In this document: piece after piece, positions 1 to 7,721 of the stretch
Layout: each line of letters begins with the position of its first letter
Position numbering within the stretch: the stretch's first letter is position 1
Source: Pseudomonas sp. AOB-7
GTDB lineage: Bacteria; Pseudomonadota; Gammaproteobacteria; Pseudomonadales; Pseudomonadaceae
Assembly: GCF_003696305.1 (NCBI RefSeq)
Contig: NZ_RFFK01000001.1
Coordinates: forward strand, 558,001-622,000
Direction: 5' to 3'
Length of the DNA: 64,000 nt
The notes under the pieces: generated by a model
Told to the model about the DNA's origin: nothing
The model's input: only the letters and a program-made list of their open reading frames with translations
Databases searched by the model: none
Program-made: the position numbers and the translations under genes

Positions 1-514
1 AGAACAGCGTGGTGAAGGCCAGGCCGTAGACCACATGCACCAGCACCAGGCCTTCGGTGGTGTTGGCCAGGCCGAGCTGGCCGAGGGTGAAGGACGCCGG
101 CAGGAGGATCACCTGGAACGGCAGGAAGCAACCGAACAGCAGCAGGCCGAAGAACAGCTGCGAGCCGCGAAAGCGCCACATGGCCAGCACGTAGCCGTTC
201 AGCGCGCCAAGCAGGGTGGAGATCAGCACCGCCGGGATGGTGATCTTCACCGAGTTCCAGAAGTAGCCGCCGACGCCGTCCCAGGCCTTGACCCAGCCGA
301 TCACCGTGAGTACGTCGGGCCAGGACAGCAAATTGCCGGTGCGGATATCGTCCGGGGTCTTGAAGCTGGTCAGCAGCATCACCAGCAGCGGCACCAGGTA
401 CACCGCGCAGGCCAGGATCAGGGTGGCGTGAATGGCCAGGCGGCTGAGGCTGAAGGCGCTGGTCCGGCGCGCCGGTCGCGGCGCCAGGCGCGCATCGAGG
501 ACGGAATCAGTCAT
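1..514 (-). CDS. gtsC: Sugar ABC transporter permease GtsC, 3' end cut by window edge
   Basis: The first 171 codons of a MalG-type inner-membrane permease are visible. The start is ATG at 514 (MTDSVLDARLAPRPARRTSA), overlapping the stop of the preceding permease by 8 bases (ATGACTGA), which indicates translational coupling. A first membrane segment (about residues 27-48) is followed by the periplasmic stretch typical of MalG/GtsC proteins and further hydrophobic segments. With the upstream permease and binding protein it would form the glucose/mannose importer of the Pseudomonas inner membrane. The ATPase gene is presumably beyond the left edge. Confidence 0.85.
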   Translation of the reverse strand, partial: MTDSVLDARLAPRPARRTSAFSLSRLAIHATLILACAVYLVPLLVMLLTSFKTPDDIRTGNLLSWPDVLTVIGWVKAWDGVGGYFWNSVKITIPAVLISTLLGALNGYVLAMWRFRGSQLFFGLLLFGCFLPFQVILLPASFTLGQLGLANTTEGLVLVHVVYGLAFTTLF

Positions 515-1415
515 GGCGTTTGCCTCGCAGTTCGGAATACAGGTAGGGCACCAGGATCGCCAGCACCGCGCCGAGCATCAGCATCGCGCTGGCGGCGCCG
601 AGGCCCATCTGGCCGCGGGTGAAGGTGTGGGCGTACATGAACATCGCCGGCAGGTCGGAGGCGTAGCCGGGGCCGCCGGCGGTCATCGAGGCGACCAGGT
701 CGAAGCTCTTGATCGCGATATGGGCGAGGATCATCAGCGCGCTGAAGAACACCGGGCCCAGGCTCGGCAGCACGATGCGCAGGTAGATGCTCGGCAGGCT
801 GGCGCCGTCGACCTGGGCGGCGCGGATGATCGACTGGTCCACCCCTCTCAAACCAGCCAAAAAAAGCGCCATAACGAAGCCCGAGGACTGCCACACCGCG
901 GCCATCACCAGGCAGTAGACGACGCGCTCCGGGTCCACCAACCAGTCGAAGCGAAAGCCCTCCCAGCCCCAGTCACGCAGCAGCTTGTCCAGGCCCAGGC
1001 CGGGGTTGAGCAGCCACTTCCAGGCGGTGCCGGTGACGATCATCGACAGCGCCATGGGATAGAGAAAGATGGTGCGGATAAAGCCTTCGCGGCGGATGCG
1101 CTGATCCAGCAGCACCGCCAGCAGCACGCCGATGGCCAGGCTGATGGCGATGAACAGGCCGCCGAACATCAGCAGGTTCTGGCTCGCCACCCACCAGCGG
1201 TCGTTGTCCCACAGCCGCGCGTACTGCTGCAGCCCAACGAAGTTGTAGCTGGGCATGAAACGCGAGTTGGTGAACGAGAGCAGGAAGGTCCAGCCGATGT
1301 AGCCGTAGAAGCCCACCAGCACGATGACCATGCTCGGCGCCAGCACCAGCTTGGGCAGCCAGCGTTGCAGGGCATCCAGCGGTGACGCTTTGGCGAATAC
1401 TGCGTTTGAACTCAT
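507..1415 (-). CDS. gtsB: Sugar ABC transporter permease GtsB
   Basis: 302-residue MalF-type permease with six hydrophobic segments; the first is near residues 22-45. The EAA-type loop lies around residues 195-215 (RAAQVDGASLPSIYLRIVLP), where the ATPase docks. It sits 173 bp downstream of the binding-protein gene and overlaps the next permease by 8 bases, the usual gtsA-gtsB-gtsC order. It forms half of the channel through which sugar delivered by GtsA crosses the inner membrane. Substrate (glucose, probably mannose) is inferred from the similarity of the neighbouring binding protein to Pseudomonas GtsA. Confidence 0.88.
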   Translation of the reverse strand: MSSNAVFAKASPLDALQRWLPKLVLAPSMVIVLVGFYGYIGWTFLLSFTNSRFMPSYNFVGLQQYARLWDNDRWWVASQNLLMFGGLFIAISLAIGVLLAVLLDQRIRREGFIRTIFLYPMALSMIVTGTAWKWLLNPGLGLDKLLRDWGWEGFRFDWLVDPERVVYCLVMAAVWQSSGFVMALFLAGLRGVDQSIIRAAQVDGASLPSIYLRIVLPSLGPVFFSALMILAHIAIKSFDLVASMTAGGPGYASDLPAMFMYAHTFTRGQMGLGAASAMLMLGAVLAILVPYLYSELRGKRHD

Positions 1416-1564
1416 GGATCACTCCGTTGTTGCAGGTTGCGCGGTCGGCCCCATTGCCCCTGAGAGAGGGAAACGCGGCGCGGCCGATCCCGTGGCGCAG
1501 GCTTGAGGGCATGCGCCTGGGATCACAGGCTTGAAACCGGCGGGTTACGCCCGCCCTGGGGGAA

Positions 1565-1582
1565 GGGCCGCCCAGGCGGCCC
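1565..1582 (-). promoter_or_regulatory. Stem-loop between gtsA and gtsB
   Basis: A near-perfect inverted repeat (8-base arms, 2-base centre) begins 7 bases after the gtsA stop on the minus strand. It is not followed by a U-run, so it looks less like a full terminator than an mRNA-stabilising or partial-attenuation hairpin. Such hairpins commonly let a binding protein be made in excess of its permeases. Confidence 0.5.
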
Positions 1583-1588
1583 GAGCGC

Positions 1589-2842
1589 TCACTGCACCGC
1601 CTGGATCGCCGCCGCCAGCTGCTGGGCGGCGCGCTTGGGGTCGGCCTTGGGGTCGTTGAAGAAGTTGGTCACCACGTCGAACACCGCGCCCTGCACGTAG
1701 CTGGAGGCGGCCATGCCGTGGGCCAGGCTCGGCTGCAGACCGCCGCCGGCGGCGGCATCCTTGAAGTCGGCCATGGACTTCTGCGCGCAGGCGTCGAAGC
1801 TGCTCATGTCCTGGTCCATGCGCACCGGGATCGAGCCCTTGTTCTGGTTGAAGAACTCCTGGAACTCGGTGCCCATCACCGTGCGCGCCAGGTCTTCCTG
1901 GGCCTTGCGGTTGTCGGCGTCGCTCAGCTTGAACATGGCCAGCGAGTCGATGTTGAAGGCGAAGCTGCCCTGGGTTCCGGGGAAGGCCAGGCACTGGTAG
2001 TCCTTGCCGGCGACCTTGCCGGCGGCGGTCCATTCGCTCTTGGCCCAGTCGCCCATGATCTGCATGCCGGCCTTGCCGTCGATCACCAGGCCGGTGGCGC
2101 TGTTCCAGTCGCGCCCGGCGGCATCGGCGTCGATGTAGCCGCGCAGCTTCTGCAGGGCGGCGAACACCTCGACCATCTTGTCGCCGGTCAGGGTGGCGCG
2201 GTCCTGCTCGACGAAGGCCCGGCGAAAGCCCTCGGCGCCGAGAATGCTGAAGGCCAGGCCCTCGAACACGGTGCCGTCCTGCCAGGGCTGGCCGCCATGG
2301 GCGATGGCGATGAAGCCGGCCGCCTTGAGCTGGTCGGCGGCGGCGAAGAATTCGTCGAGGGTGGTCGGCGGCGTGGCGCCGGCCTTGGCGAACACTTGTG
2401 GGTTGATCCACAACCAGTTGACCCGGTGCACATTAACCGGCACCGCCACGTAGTCGCCCTGGTACTTCATCACATCGACCACCTGCGGCGGCAGCAGGCC
2501 GTCCCAGTTCTGCTCGGTGGCGACGCCGTTGAGATCGGCGAGCAGGCCCAGCTCGCCCCACTCCTGGATGTCCGGGCCCTTGATCTGTGCGGCGGCAGGC
2601 GGATTGCCGGACACGGCGCGGGTCTTCAGCACGGTCATGGCCGCTTCGCCACCGCCGCCGGCGACGGCGAAGTCCTTCCAGCTGTGGCCCTGGGCTTCGA
2701 CCAGTTTCTGCAGGGTATCGGCGGCGCGCTTTTCGCCGCCGGAGGTCCACCAGTGCAGCACTTCGACTTCGCCGGCGGAGGCGGACAGGGGCAACAGGGC
2801 AGCGAGAGAAATGGCGGTGGTCAGGCGAGAGATCGCTTTCAT
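1589..2842 (-). CDS. gtsA: Periplasmic sugar-binding protein GtsA
   Basis: 417-residue extracytoplasmic solute-binding protein of the MalE/GtsA family, including a signal peptide at residues 1-23 ([20 protein letters not shown]...). ATG at 2842 is preferred over an upstream in-frame ATG at 2878, because AAGGTG lies about 10 bases before it and the signal peptide then begins cleanly. Features shared with Pseudomonas glucose-binding proteins include [10 protein letters not shown] right after the signal peptide, GPDIQEW, and [13 protein letters not shown] in the hinge region. It captures glucose in the periplasm and hands it to GtsBC. First gene of the operon. Confidence 0.9.
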   Translation of the reverse strand: MKAISRLTTAISLAALLPLSASAGEVEVLHWWTSGGEKRAADTLQKLVEAQGHSWKDFAVAGGGGEAAMTVLKTRAVSGNPPAAAQIKGPDIQEWGELGLLADLNGVATEQNWDGLLPPQVVDVMKYQGDYVAVPVNVHRVNWLWINPQVFAKAGATPPTTLDEFFAAADQLKAAGFIAIAHGGQPWQDGTVFEGLAFSILGAEGFRRAFVEQDRATLTGDKMVEVFAALQKLRGYIDADAAGRDWNSATGLVIDGKAGMQIMGDWAKSEWTAAGKVAGKDYQCLAFPGTQGSFAFNIDSLAMFKLSDADNRKAQEDLARTVMGTEFQEFFNQNKGSIPVRMDQDMSSFDACAQKSMADFKDAAAGGGLQPSLAHGMAASSYVQGAVFDVVTNFFNDPKADPKRAAQQLAAAIQAVQ

Positions 2843-3032
2843 GGGAAGAGACACCTTGTTGTTGTTATTCGCGGGCAAGTCGTGGTGCTTGCGCTGGAAT
2901 CGAGTCTAACCACGGCCTTGGCCACGGCGGGTAACGAAGGGATGAAGAAAGGTCACCGAATGGTTACATAAGCGGGCCGCCCCGCGGGCTGGTAGGCTTG
3001 TCGGCTTTGCACCACTGCCGGGGAGCACTTCC

Positions 3033-3980
3033 ATGCATGCACTGATCGCCCTCAGCCGCTTTATCGGCAACAGTTTCGCCCTCTGGGTGCTGCTGTTCGC
3101 CGTGCTGGCGTTCTTCCAGCCGAGCTGGTTCCTGCCGGTGACGGCGTGGATAGTACCGCTGCTCGGGCTGATCATGTTCGGCATGGGCCTGACCCTCAAG
3201 GGCGCGGACTTCAGGGAAGTGGCGCGGCGCCCGCTGGCGGTACTGCTCGGCGTGCTGGCGCAGTTCAGCATCATGCCGGCGGTGGCCTGGGTGCTGTGCC
3301 AGACCTTCGGCCTGCCGGCGGAAATCGCCGTCGGGGTGATCCTGGTCGGCTGCTGCCCCGGCGGCACCGCCTCCAACGTCATCACCTGGTTCGCCCGCGG
3401 CGATCTGGCGCTGTCGGTGTCGATCACCGCGGTGACCACCCTGCTCGCCCCGCTCGCCACCCCGGCGTTGATCTGGCTGCTGGCCTCGGAATGGCTGCCG
3501 GTGTCGTTCGGCGCCATGTTCGTCTCGATTCTCAAGATGGTGCTGCTGCCCATCGTCCTCGGCCTGATCGCCCAGCGCCTGCTCGGCGAACGGGTGAAGA
3601 CCGCGGTGGAGGTGCTGCCGCTGATCTCGGTGGTGTGCATCGTCGCCATCGTCGCCGCGGTGGTGGCCGCCAGCCAGGGCAAGATCGCCGAATCCGGCCT
3701 GCTGATCATGGCGGTGGTGATGCTGCACAACGGCATCGGCCTGGGGCTCGGCTACCTGGCCGGGCGCCTGTTCGGCATGCCGCTGGCGCAGCGCAAGACC
3801 CTGTCGATCGAGGTCGGCATGCAGAACTCCGGCCTCGGCGCGGCGCTGGCCAGCGCCCACTTCAGCCCGCTGGCGGCGGTGCCCAGCGCGCTGTTCAGCG
3901 TCTGGCACAACCTGTCCGGCCCGCTGCTGGCCACGGTTTATCGTCGGATGAGTCAGGATTCCGATAAAAGCGCCAGCTGA
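3033..3980 (+). CDS. Bile acid:sodium symporter (BASS) family transporter
   Basis: 315 residues with nine to ten hydrophobic segments and the BASS signature region [19 protein letters not shown] (about residues 105-125), followed by a second conserved half near residue 260 ([17 protein letters not shown]). The family moves organic anions (pantoate, pyruvate, 2-keto acids, bile acids) with sodium. The substrate cannot be told from sequence. Transcribed divergently from gtsA with 190 bp between starts. It ends with a hydrophilic tail and has no obvious operon partner. Confidence 0.85.
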   Translation: MHALIALSRFIGNSFALWVLLFAVLAFFQPSWFLPVTAWIVPLLGLIMFGMGLTLKGADFREVARRPLAVLLGVLAQFSIMPAVAWVLCQTFGLPAEIAVGVILVGCCPGGTASNVITWFARGDLALSVSITAVTTLLAPLATPALIWLLASEWLPVSFGAMFVSILKMVLLPIVLGLIAQRLLGERVKTAVEVLPLISVVCIVAIVAAVVAASQGKIAESGLLIMAVVMLHNGIGLGLGYLAGRLFGMPLAQRKTLSIEVGMQNSGLGAALASAHFSPLAAVPSALFSVWHNLSGPLLATVYRRMSQDSDKSAS

Positions 3981-4049
3981 ATCAAAAACTTCCGTTGATC
4001 CGGGGCAGCTTGCCCCGGCCTCGAAGATGTGCAGAATACTGCACGACGC

Positions 4050-4121
4050 GAGGACGACCTCCGCATTGCCGCAACGGCGATGAACCATCCCGGGGACGGC
4101 CCCTTCAGTCCCCACTGGAGG
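4050..4121 (+). promoter_or_regulatory. Guanidine-II (mini-ykkC) riboswitch controlling the exporter gene
   Basis: Two short hairpins carry the diagnostic ACGR tetraloops of the guanidine-II class: GAGG-ACGA-CCTC at 4050-4061 and GGGG-ACGG-CCCC at 4092-4103. Just downstream, 4102-4109 (CCTTCAGT) can pair over 8 bp with 4114-4121 (ACTGGAGG), closing a CCCC loop and burying the GGAGG ribosome-binding site of the gene starting at 4127. The last two Cs of hairpin 2 are shared with this anti-SD stem, so the two are mutually exclusive. Guanidine binding should free the SD and switch translation on. Confidence 0.9.
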
Positions 4122-4126
4122 TCATC

Positions 4127-4441
4127 ATGTCCTGGATCATTCTGCTGCTCGCCGGCCTGTTCGAAGTCGGCTGGGCCGTCGGCCTGAAATACACCGACGG
4201 CTTCACCCGTCCCCTGCCCAGCCTGCTCACCGTCGCCGCCATCGTCATCAGCCTCGGCCTGCTCGGCCTGGCCATGAAGGAATTGCCGCTGGGCACCGCC
4301 TACGCCATCTGGACCGGCGTCGGCGCGGTGGGCACGGTGATCGCCGGCATCGTCCTGTTCGGCGAATCGATGGCGCTGCTGCGCCTGGCCAGCGTGGCGC
4401 TGATTCTCTGCGGCCTGGTCGGGCTCAAGTTGAGCCATTGA
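4127..4441 (+). CDS. gdx: Guanidinium exporter Gdx (SugE-type SMR protein)
   Basis: 104-residue small multidrug resistance protein with four membrane helices. It has the essential Glu at residue 13 in [16 protein letters not shown], the Gdx/SugE-subtype pattern (W16 and GLKYTDGF) rather than the EmrE drug-exporter pattern. It works as an antiparallel dimer exchanging guanidinium for protons. The start ATG 4127 follows GGAGG by 5 bases. The guanidine-II riboswitch in its leader independently supports guanidinium as the substrate. Confidence 0.93.
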   Translation: MSWIILLLAGLFEVGWAVGLKYTDGFTRPLPSLLTVAAIVISLGLLGLAMKELPLGTAYAIWTGVGAVGTVIAGIVLFGESMALLRLASVALILCGLVGLKLSH

Positions 4442-4447
4442 GGGCGC

Positions 4448-4602
4448 CGGCTCCGTGGGAGGCGCTTTGGCGGCGAATCGCGGCTACGACTGCATGGATG
4501 CAGGAGGTAGCGCCGCGCCCGTTCCCTACGGGCTGCGGCATTCACCACATCCCTGTGGATTGCGAAGCAGGATGCCCGAGCCGAAAGCCCCTCCCACACG
4601 AG
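4448..4602. repeat. REP-type inverted pair (GTGGGAGG family)
   Basis: A left arm near 4451-4482 (GTGGGAGGCGCTTTGGCGGC) and an inverted right arm near 4580-4599 (GCCGAAAGCCCCTCCCACAC) flank about 100 bp containing smaller hairpins (for example around CCCGTTCCCTACGGGC and CCACATCCCTGTGG). This is the layout of a Pseudomonas REP pair/BIME between convergent genes. A relative (GTGGGAGGGGCTTTAGCGGC) recurs at 52640-52665. No gene is visible here. Confidence 0.6.
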
Positions 4603-4608
4603 CGTTCG

Positions 4609-6483
4609 CTACCGCCAATCGCCACGTAACTCCGCCACCTGTGCCTGCAACGCCTCGCGCCGCGCCAGCTCCGGCGCCAGCGGCGCGCCGGCCACCAGGC
4701 ACACCCGCGACCACAGGCGCTTGAACAGGCCCTTGCGTGGGTCGCGGCTGAAGAAGCTGCCCCACAGCCCGCGCAGCGCCATGGGAATCACCGGCACCGG
4801 GTTCTCCTCGAGGATGCGCTCGATGCCGGCCTTGAACTCGTTGAGTTCGCCGTCACCGGTCAGCTTGCCCTCGGGGAAGATGCACACCAGTTCGCCGTTG
4901 CGCAGGTACTCGGCGATCTTCTTGAACGCCGCGTCGTAGATCAGCAGGTCCTCGTTGCGCCCGGCGATCGGCACGGTGCCGGCGGTGCGGAAGATGAAGT
5001 TGAGCAGCGGCAGGTCGTAGATCTTGTAGTACATGACGAAGCGCACCGGCCGCCGCACCGCGCCGCCGATCAGCAGCGCATCGACGAAGGACACGTGGTT
5101 GCACACCAGCACCGCCGGGCCCTCGTCGGGGATGGCGTCGAGCCCCTTGTGCTCGACCCGGTACATCGAATGGCCCAGCAGCCAGATGAGGAAGCGCATG
5201 CTGAACTCGGGGACGATCTTGAAGATGTAGCTGTTGACCGCCACGTTCATCAGCGACACCACCAGAAACAGCTGCGGAATCGACAGCCCGGCGACGCTGA
5301 GAAAGAGGATCGCGACTATGGCCGAGGCCACCATGAACAGCGCGTTGAGGATGTTGTTGGCGGCGATCACCCGTGCCCGCTCGTGCTCGGCGGTGCGCGA
5401 CTGGATCAGCGCATACAGCGGCACGATATAGAAGCCGCCGAACAGGCCGATGCCGAGAATGCAGCCGAGAATCCACCAGGCCTGGCCATGGCCCAGCAGC
5501 GCCAGCCAGTCGTGCGGCGCGGCGCCCTGGGGAAAACCGCCGGAGAACCACCACAGCAGCATGCCGAACAGGGTCAGGCCGATGGAGCCGAACGGCACCA
5601 GGCCGATCTCCACCTTGTGCCCACTCATGCGTTCGCAGAGCATCGAACCCAGGCCGATGCCGAGCGAGAACACGGTGAGGATCAGCGTCACCACGCTCTC
5701 GTCGCCGTGCAGCCACTGCTTGGCGTAGGCCGGAATCTGCGTCAGGTAGATGGCGCCGAGGAACCAGAACCAGGAGTTGCCCACCAGCGAGCGCGACACC
5801 GCCGGACGCTGGCCGAGGCCGAGTTTCATGATCAGCCAGGACTGGCGCAGGATGTTCCAGTCCAGCGGCAGCGTCGGCATCGCCGCCGCCGCACGCGGGA
5901 TGCCGAGGCTGGCCAGGTAGCCGAGCAGCGCCACGCCGACCACCGAACCGGCGACTATGGCCGCGTAGCTGCTGCTGGCCATCATCACCCCGGCGCCGAT
6001 GGTGCCGGCGAGAATGGCCAGGAAGGTGCCCATCTCCACCAGGGCGTTGCCGCCCACCAGCTCCTCCTCCTTCAGGTGCTGCGGCAGGATCGAATACTTC
6101 ACCGGGCCGAACAGCGCCGACTGGGTGCCCATGGCGAACAGCACGGCGAGCATCAAGGGCAGGCTGTCGAGCAGCACCCCGGCGGCGCCGGCGAGCATGA
6201 TGAACACCTCGGCCAGCTTGATCTTGCGGATCAAGGCGTCCTTGGCGAACTTCTCGCCGAACTGGCCGCCGAGGGCGGAGAACAGGAAGAACGGCAGGAT
6301 GAACAGCAGCGCGCAGAGGTTGACCAGCAGATCGCGGTCGGCGCCGGTGTTGAGCTTAAACAGGATGGCGAGAATCAGCGACTGCTTGAAGATGTTGTCG
6401 TTGAAGGCGCCAAGCAGCTGGGTCAGGAAGAACGGCAAGAAGCGCTTCTTGCCGAGCAGGGCGAATTGCGATTGTTGGGTCAT
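4609..6483 (-). CDS. MFS transporter fused to 1-acylglycerol-3-phosphate acyltransferase domain
   Basis: 624 residues in two parts. Residues 1-430 form an LplT/MFS-like transporter (FFLTQLLGAFNDNIFKQ near the N-terminus, about 12 helices). Residues 440-624 form a PlsC-type acyltransferase with the HX4D motif NHVSFVD (H463, D468) and FPEG at 536-539. This resembles the E. coli LplT plus Aas acyltransferase pair without the acyl-ACP synthetase domain, so a role in lysophospholipid uptake and re-acylation is inferred. ATG 6483 is chosen over the upstream ATG at 6630 because GAGGA precedes it and MTQQSQFALLG starts the homologous region. Confidence 0.85.
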   Translation of the reverse strand: MTQQSQFALLGKKRFLPFFLTQLLGAFNDNIFKQSLILAILFKLNTGADRDLLVNLCALLFILPFFLFSALGGQFGEKFAKDALIRKIKLAEVFIMLAGAAGVLLDSLPLMLAVLFAMGTQSALFGPVKYSILPQHLKEEELVGGNALVEMGTFLAILAGTIGAGVMMASSSYAAIVAGSVVGVALLGYLASLGIPRAAAAMPTLPLDWNILRQSWLIMKLGLGQRPAVSRSLVGNSWFWFLGAIYLTQIPAYAKQWLHGDESVVTLILTVFSLGIGLGSMLCERMSGHKVEIGLVPFGSIGLTLFGMLLWWFSGGFPQGAAPHDWLALLGHGQAWWILGCILGIGLFGGFYIVPLYALIQSRTAEHERARVIAANNILNALFMVASAIVAILFLSVAGLSIPQLFLVVSLMNVAVNSYIFKIVPEFSMRFLIWLLGHSMYRVEHKGLDAIPDEGPAVLVCNHVSFVDALLIGGAVRRPVRFVMYYKIYDLPLLNFIFRTAGTVPIAGRNEDLLIYDAAFKKIAEYLRNGELVCIFPEGKLTGDGELNEFKAGIERILEENPVPVIPMALRGLWGSFFSRDPRKGLFKRLWSRVCLVAGAPLAPELARREALQAQVAELRGDWR

Positions 6484-6600
6484 CGTCCATGGTCCTCGCG
6501 GGGCCGGATTGCCCGCACAGGCATTTGACTGCAATTGCCCCGGCGAAAGCCACAGGGCAAATGCGATGGCGATAACCACCCGGCGCCATGAGGTGGAGGC

Positions 6601-6668
6601 CGTAGGGTGGATGTCGCTTTTTACATCCACCAGAGCGGTGGATCGGTGAAGCGTGATCCACCCTACGC
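6601..6668. repeat. REPIN: two inverted REP hairpins (GTAGGGTGGA family)
   Basis: The ends CGTAGGGTGGAT and ATCCACCCTACG are exact 12-bp inverted repeats. Each arm also folds on itself (GTGGATG...CATCCAC on the left; GGTGGATC...GATCCACC on the right). This is the canonical REPIN structure. The same motif recurs singly at 16989-17019, 17052-17081, 19646-19676 and 20318-20348, the last two flanking the RAYT gene at 19714. Confidence 0.8.
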
Positions 6669-6675
6669 AGCGCCC

Positions 6676-6706
6676 AAAAAAAACGGCAGCCCAATCGGGC
6701 TACCGT
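6676..6706 (-). terminator. Rho-independent terminator, minus strand
   Basis: 10-bp stem (one mismatch) 6683-6692/6697-6706 with a 4-base loop. On the minus strand it is followed directly by eight U residues (A-run 6676-6683 on the plus strand). No protein-coding gene on the minus strand reads into it, so it most likely ends the small RNA proposed just upstream. Confidence 0.88.
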
Positions 6707-6815
6707 TCTCGAACTCGGAGAAAACGTCAGTGCCAGGCACTGACTACAACCTCACCTGCACTCCCTGGGGAATGCCTGGCCAGTCTGACAAAAGCCCCGG
6801 GCAGCGTCCGTTTAG
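6678..6815 (-). ncRNA. Candidate small regulatory RNA of about 120-130 nt
   Basis: The orphan terminator at 6676-6706 needs a transcript. Reading the minus strand from about 6840 there is a TTTACA element, then GCTAAAC resembling the sigma-S -10 consensus, then about 125 nt without a good ORF, a perfect 8-bp hairpin at 6726-6744 (GTCAGTGC/GCACTGAC) and the terminator. Length and the neighbouring acyltransferase gene are reminiscent of the Pseudomonas stress sRNA RgsA as I remember it, but I could not verify this. The transcript start is a guess. Confidence 0.45.
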
Positions 6816-6887
6816 CTTTGTTACCTGCCTGCAAAGAAATGTAAACGGCGGATGACTGGGCGGTCCGCGCCGCGGCACAATCGCGCC

Positions 6888-7595
6888 ATGAACGCCTACC
6901 ACCCCGCCTGCTGCAGCCCCCTCGACGACCACGACCCGCTGCCCCGCCCGCTGCCCGGCACGCGGCTGATCAGCACCCGCTTCGACCCGGCGCGACTGGC
7001 CGCGGACGACTTCGCCCGCTGCGAGATCGCCCCGGTGCGCGGCGTGGCCAAGCGCCAGAGCGAATACCTGGCCGGCCGCCTGTGCGCCCGCGAGGCGCTG
7101 CGACGCCTGACCGGCGTGGCCTGCGTGCCGGCCGTCGGCGCCGACCGTGCGCCGCAGTGGCCAGGCGGCGTAACCGGCTCCATCACCCACGGCGACGGCT
7201 GGGCCGCAGCGCTGGTCGGCCATGCCCGGCAGTGGCGCGCCATCGGCCTGGACGTGGAGCAGCAGCTGCCCGTCGAGCGCGCCCTGCGCCTGCAGGGCGA
7301 GATCCTCACCCCGGCAGAGCTGGAGCACCTCGACGGCCTGGACGACGCGGCCCGCGCCCAGCGCATCGGCCTGAGCTTCTCGCTCAAGGAAAGCCTGTTC
7401 AAGGCGCTCTACCCGCTGACCCTGACCCGCTTCTATTTCCAGGATGCCGAAGTGCTCGACCTGGATCAGGACGGCGCGCGCCTGCGCCTACTGCTCGACC
7501 TCAACGCGGACTGGCGCGCCGGTGCCGAGCTGGACGGCCAGTTCGTGCTGTTCGAGGGCAAGGTTTTGAGCCTGGTGGCCGTACCTGCCTTATAA
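6888..7595 (+). CDS. pcpS: Phosphopantetheinyl transferase (PcpS/EntD type)
   Basis: 235-residue Sfp/EntD-family enzyme that moves 4'-phosphopantetheine from CoA to acyl, peptidyl and aryl carrier proteins. Visible motifs are GSITHGDGWAAAL in the first half, IGLDVEQ (Mg-binding acidic pair) around residue 120, and the FSLKESLFKALYP motif around residue 165. ATG 6888 is chosen over the in-frame ATG at 6852 because MNAYHPACCSPLDDH starts the conserved region; no clear SD is seen. In Pseudomonas a single enzyme of this type usually serves both fatty acid and siderophore synthesis. Confidence 0.88.
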   Translation: MNAYHPACCSPLDDHDPLPRPLPGTRLISTRFDPARLAADDFARCEIAPVRGVAKRQSEYLAGRLCAREALRRLTGVACVPAVGADRAPQWPGGVTGSITHGDGWAAALVGHARQWRAIGLDVEQQLPVERALRLQGEILTPAELEHLDGLDDAARAQRIGLSFSLKESLFKALYPLTLTRFYFQDAEVLDLDQDGARLRLLLDLNADWRAGAELDGQFVLFEGKVLSLVAVPAL

Positions 7596-7721
7596 GCGGT
7601 GCGCGCGGCGCCCCCTGCTATGCGGGGCATCCAAAGCTGTTGATGGATAACGGTGCGCGGCTCGCAGGCTGTCGCGGGGCCGCCTAGGCCGTGCGCACCA
7701 GGCCCAGCACCGGCCGCCGCC

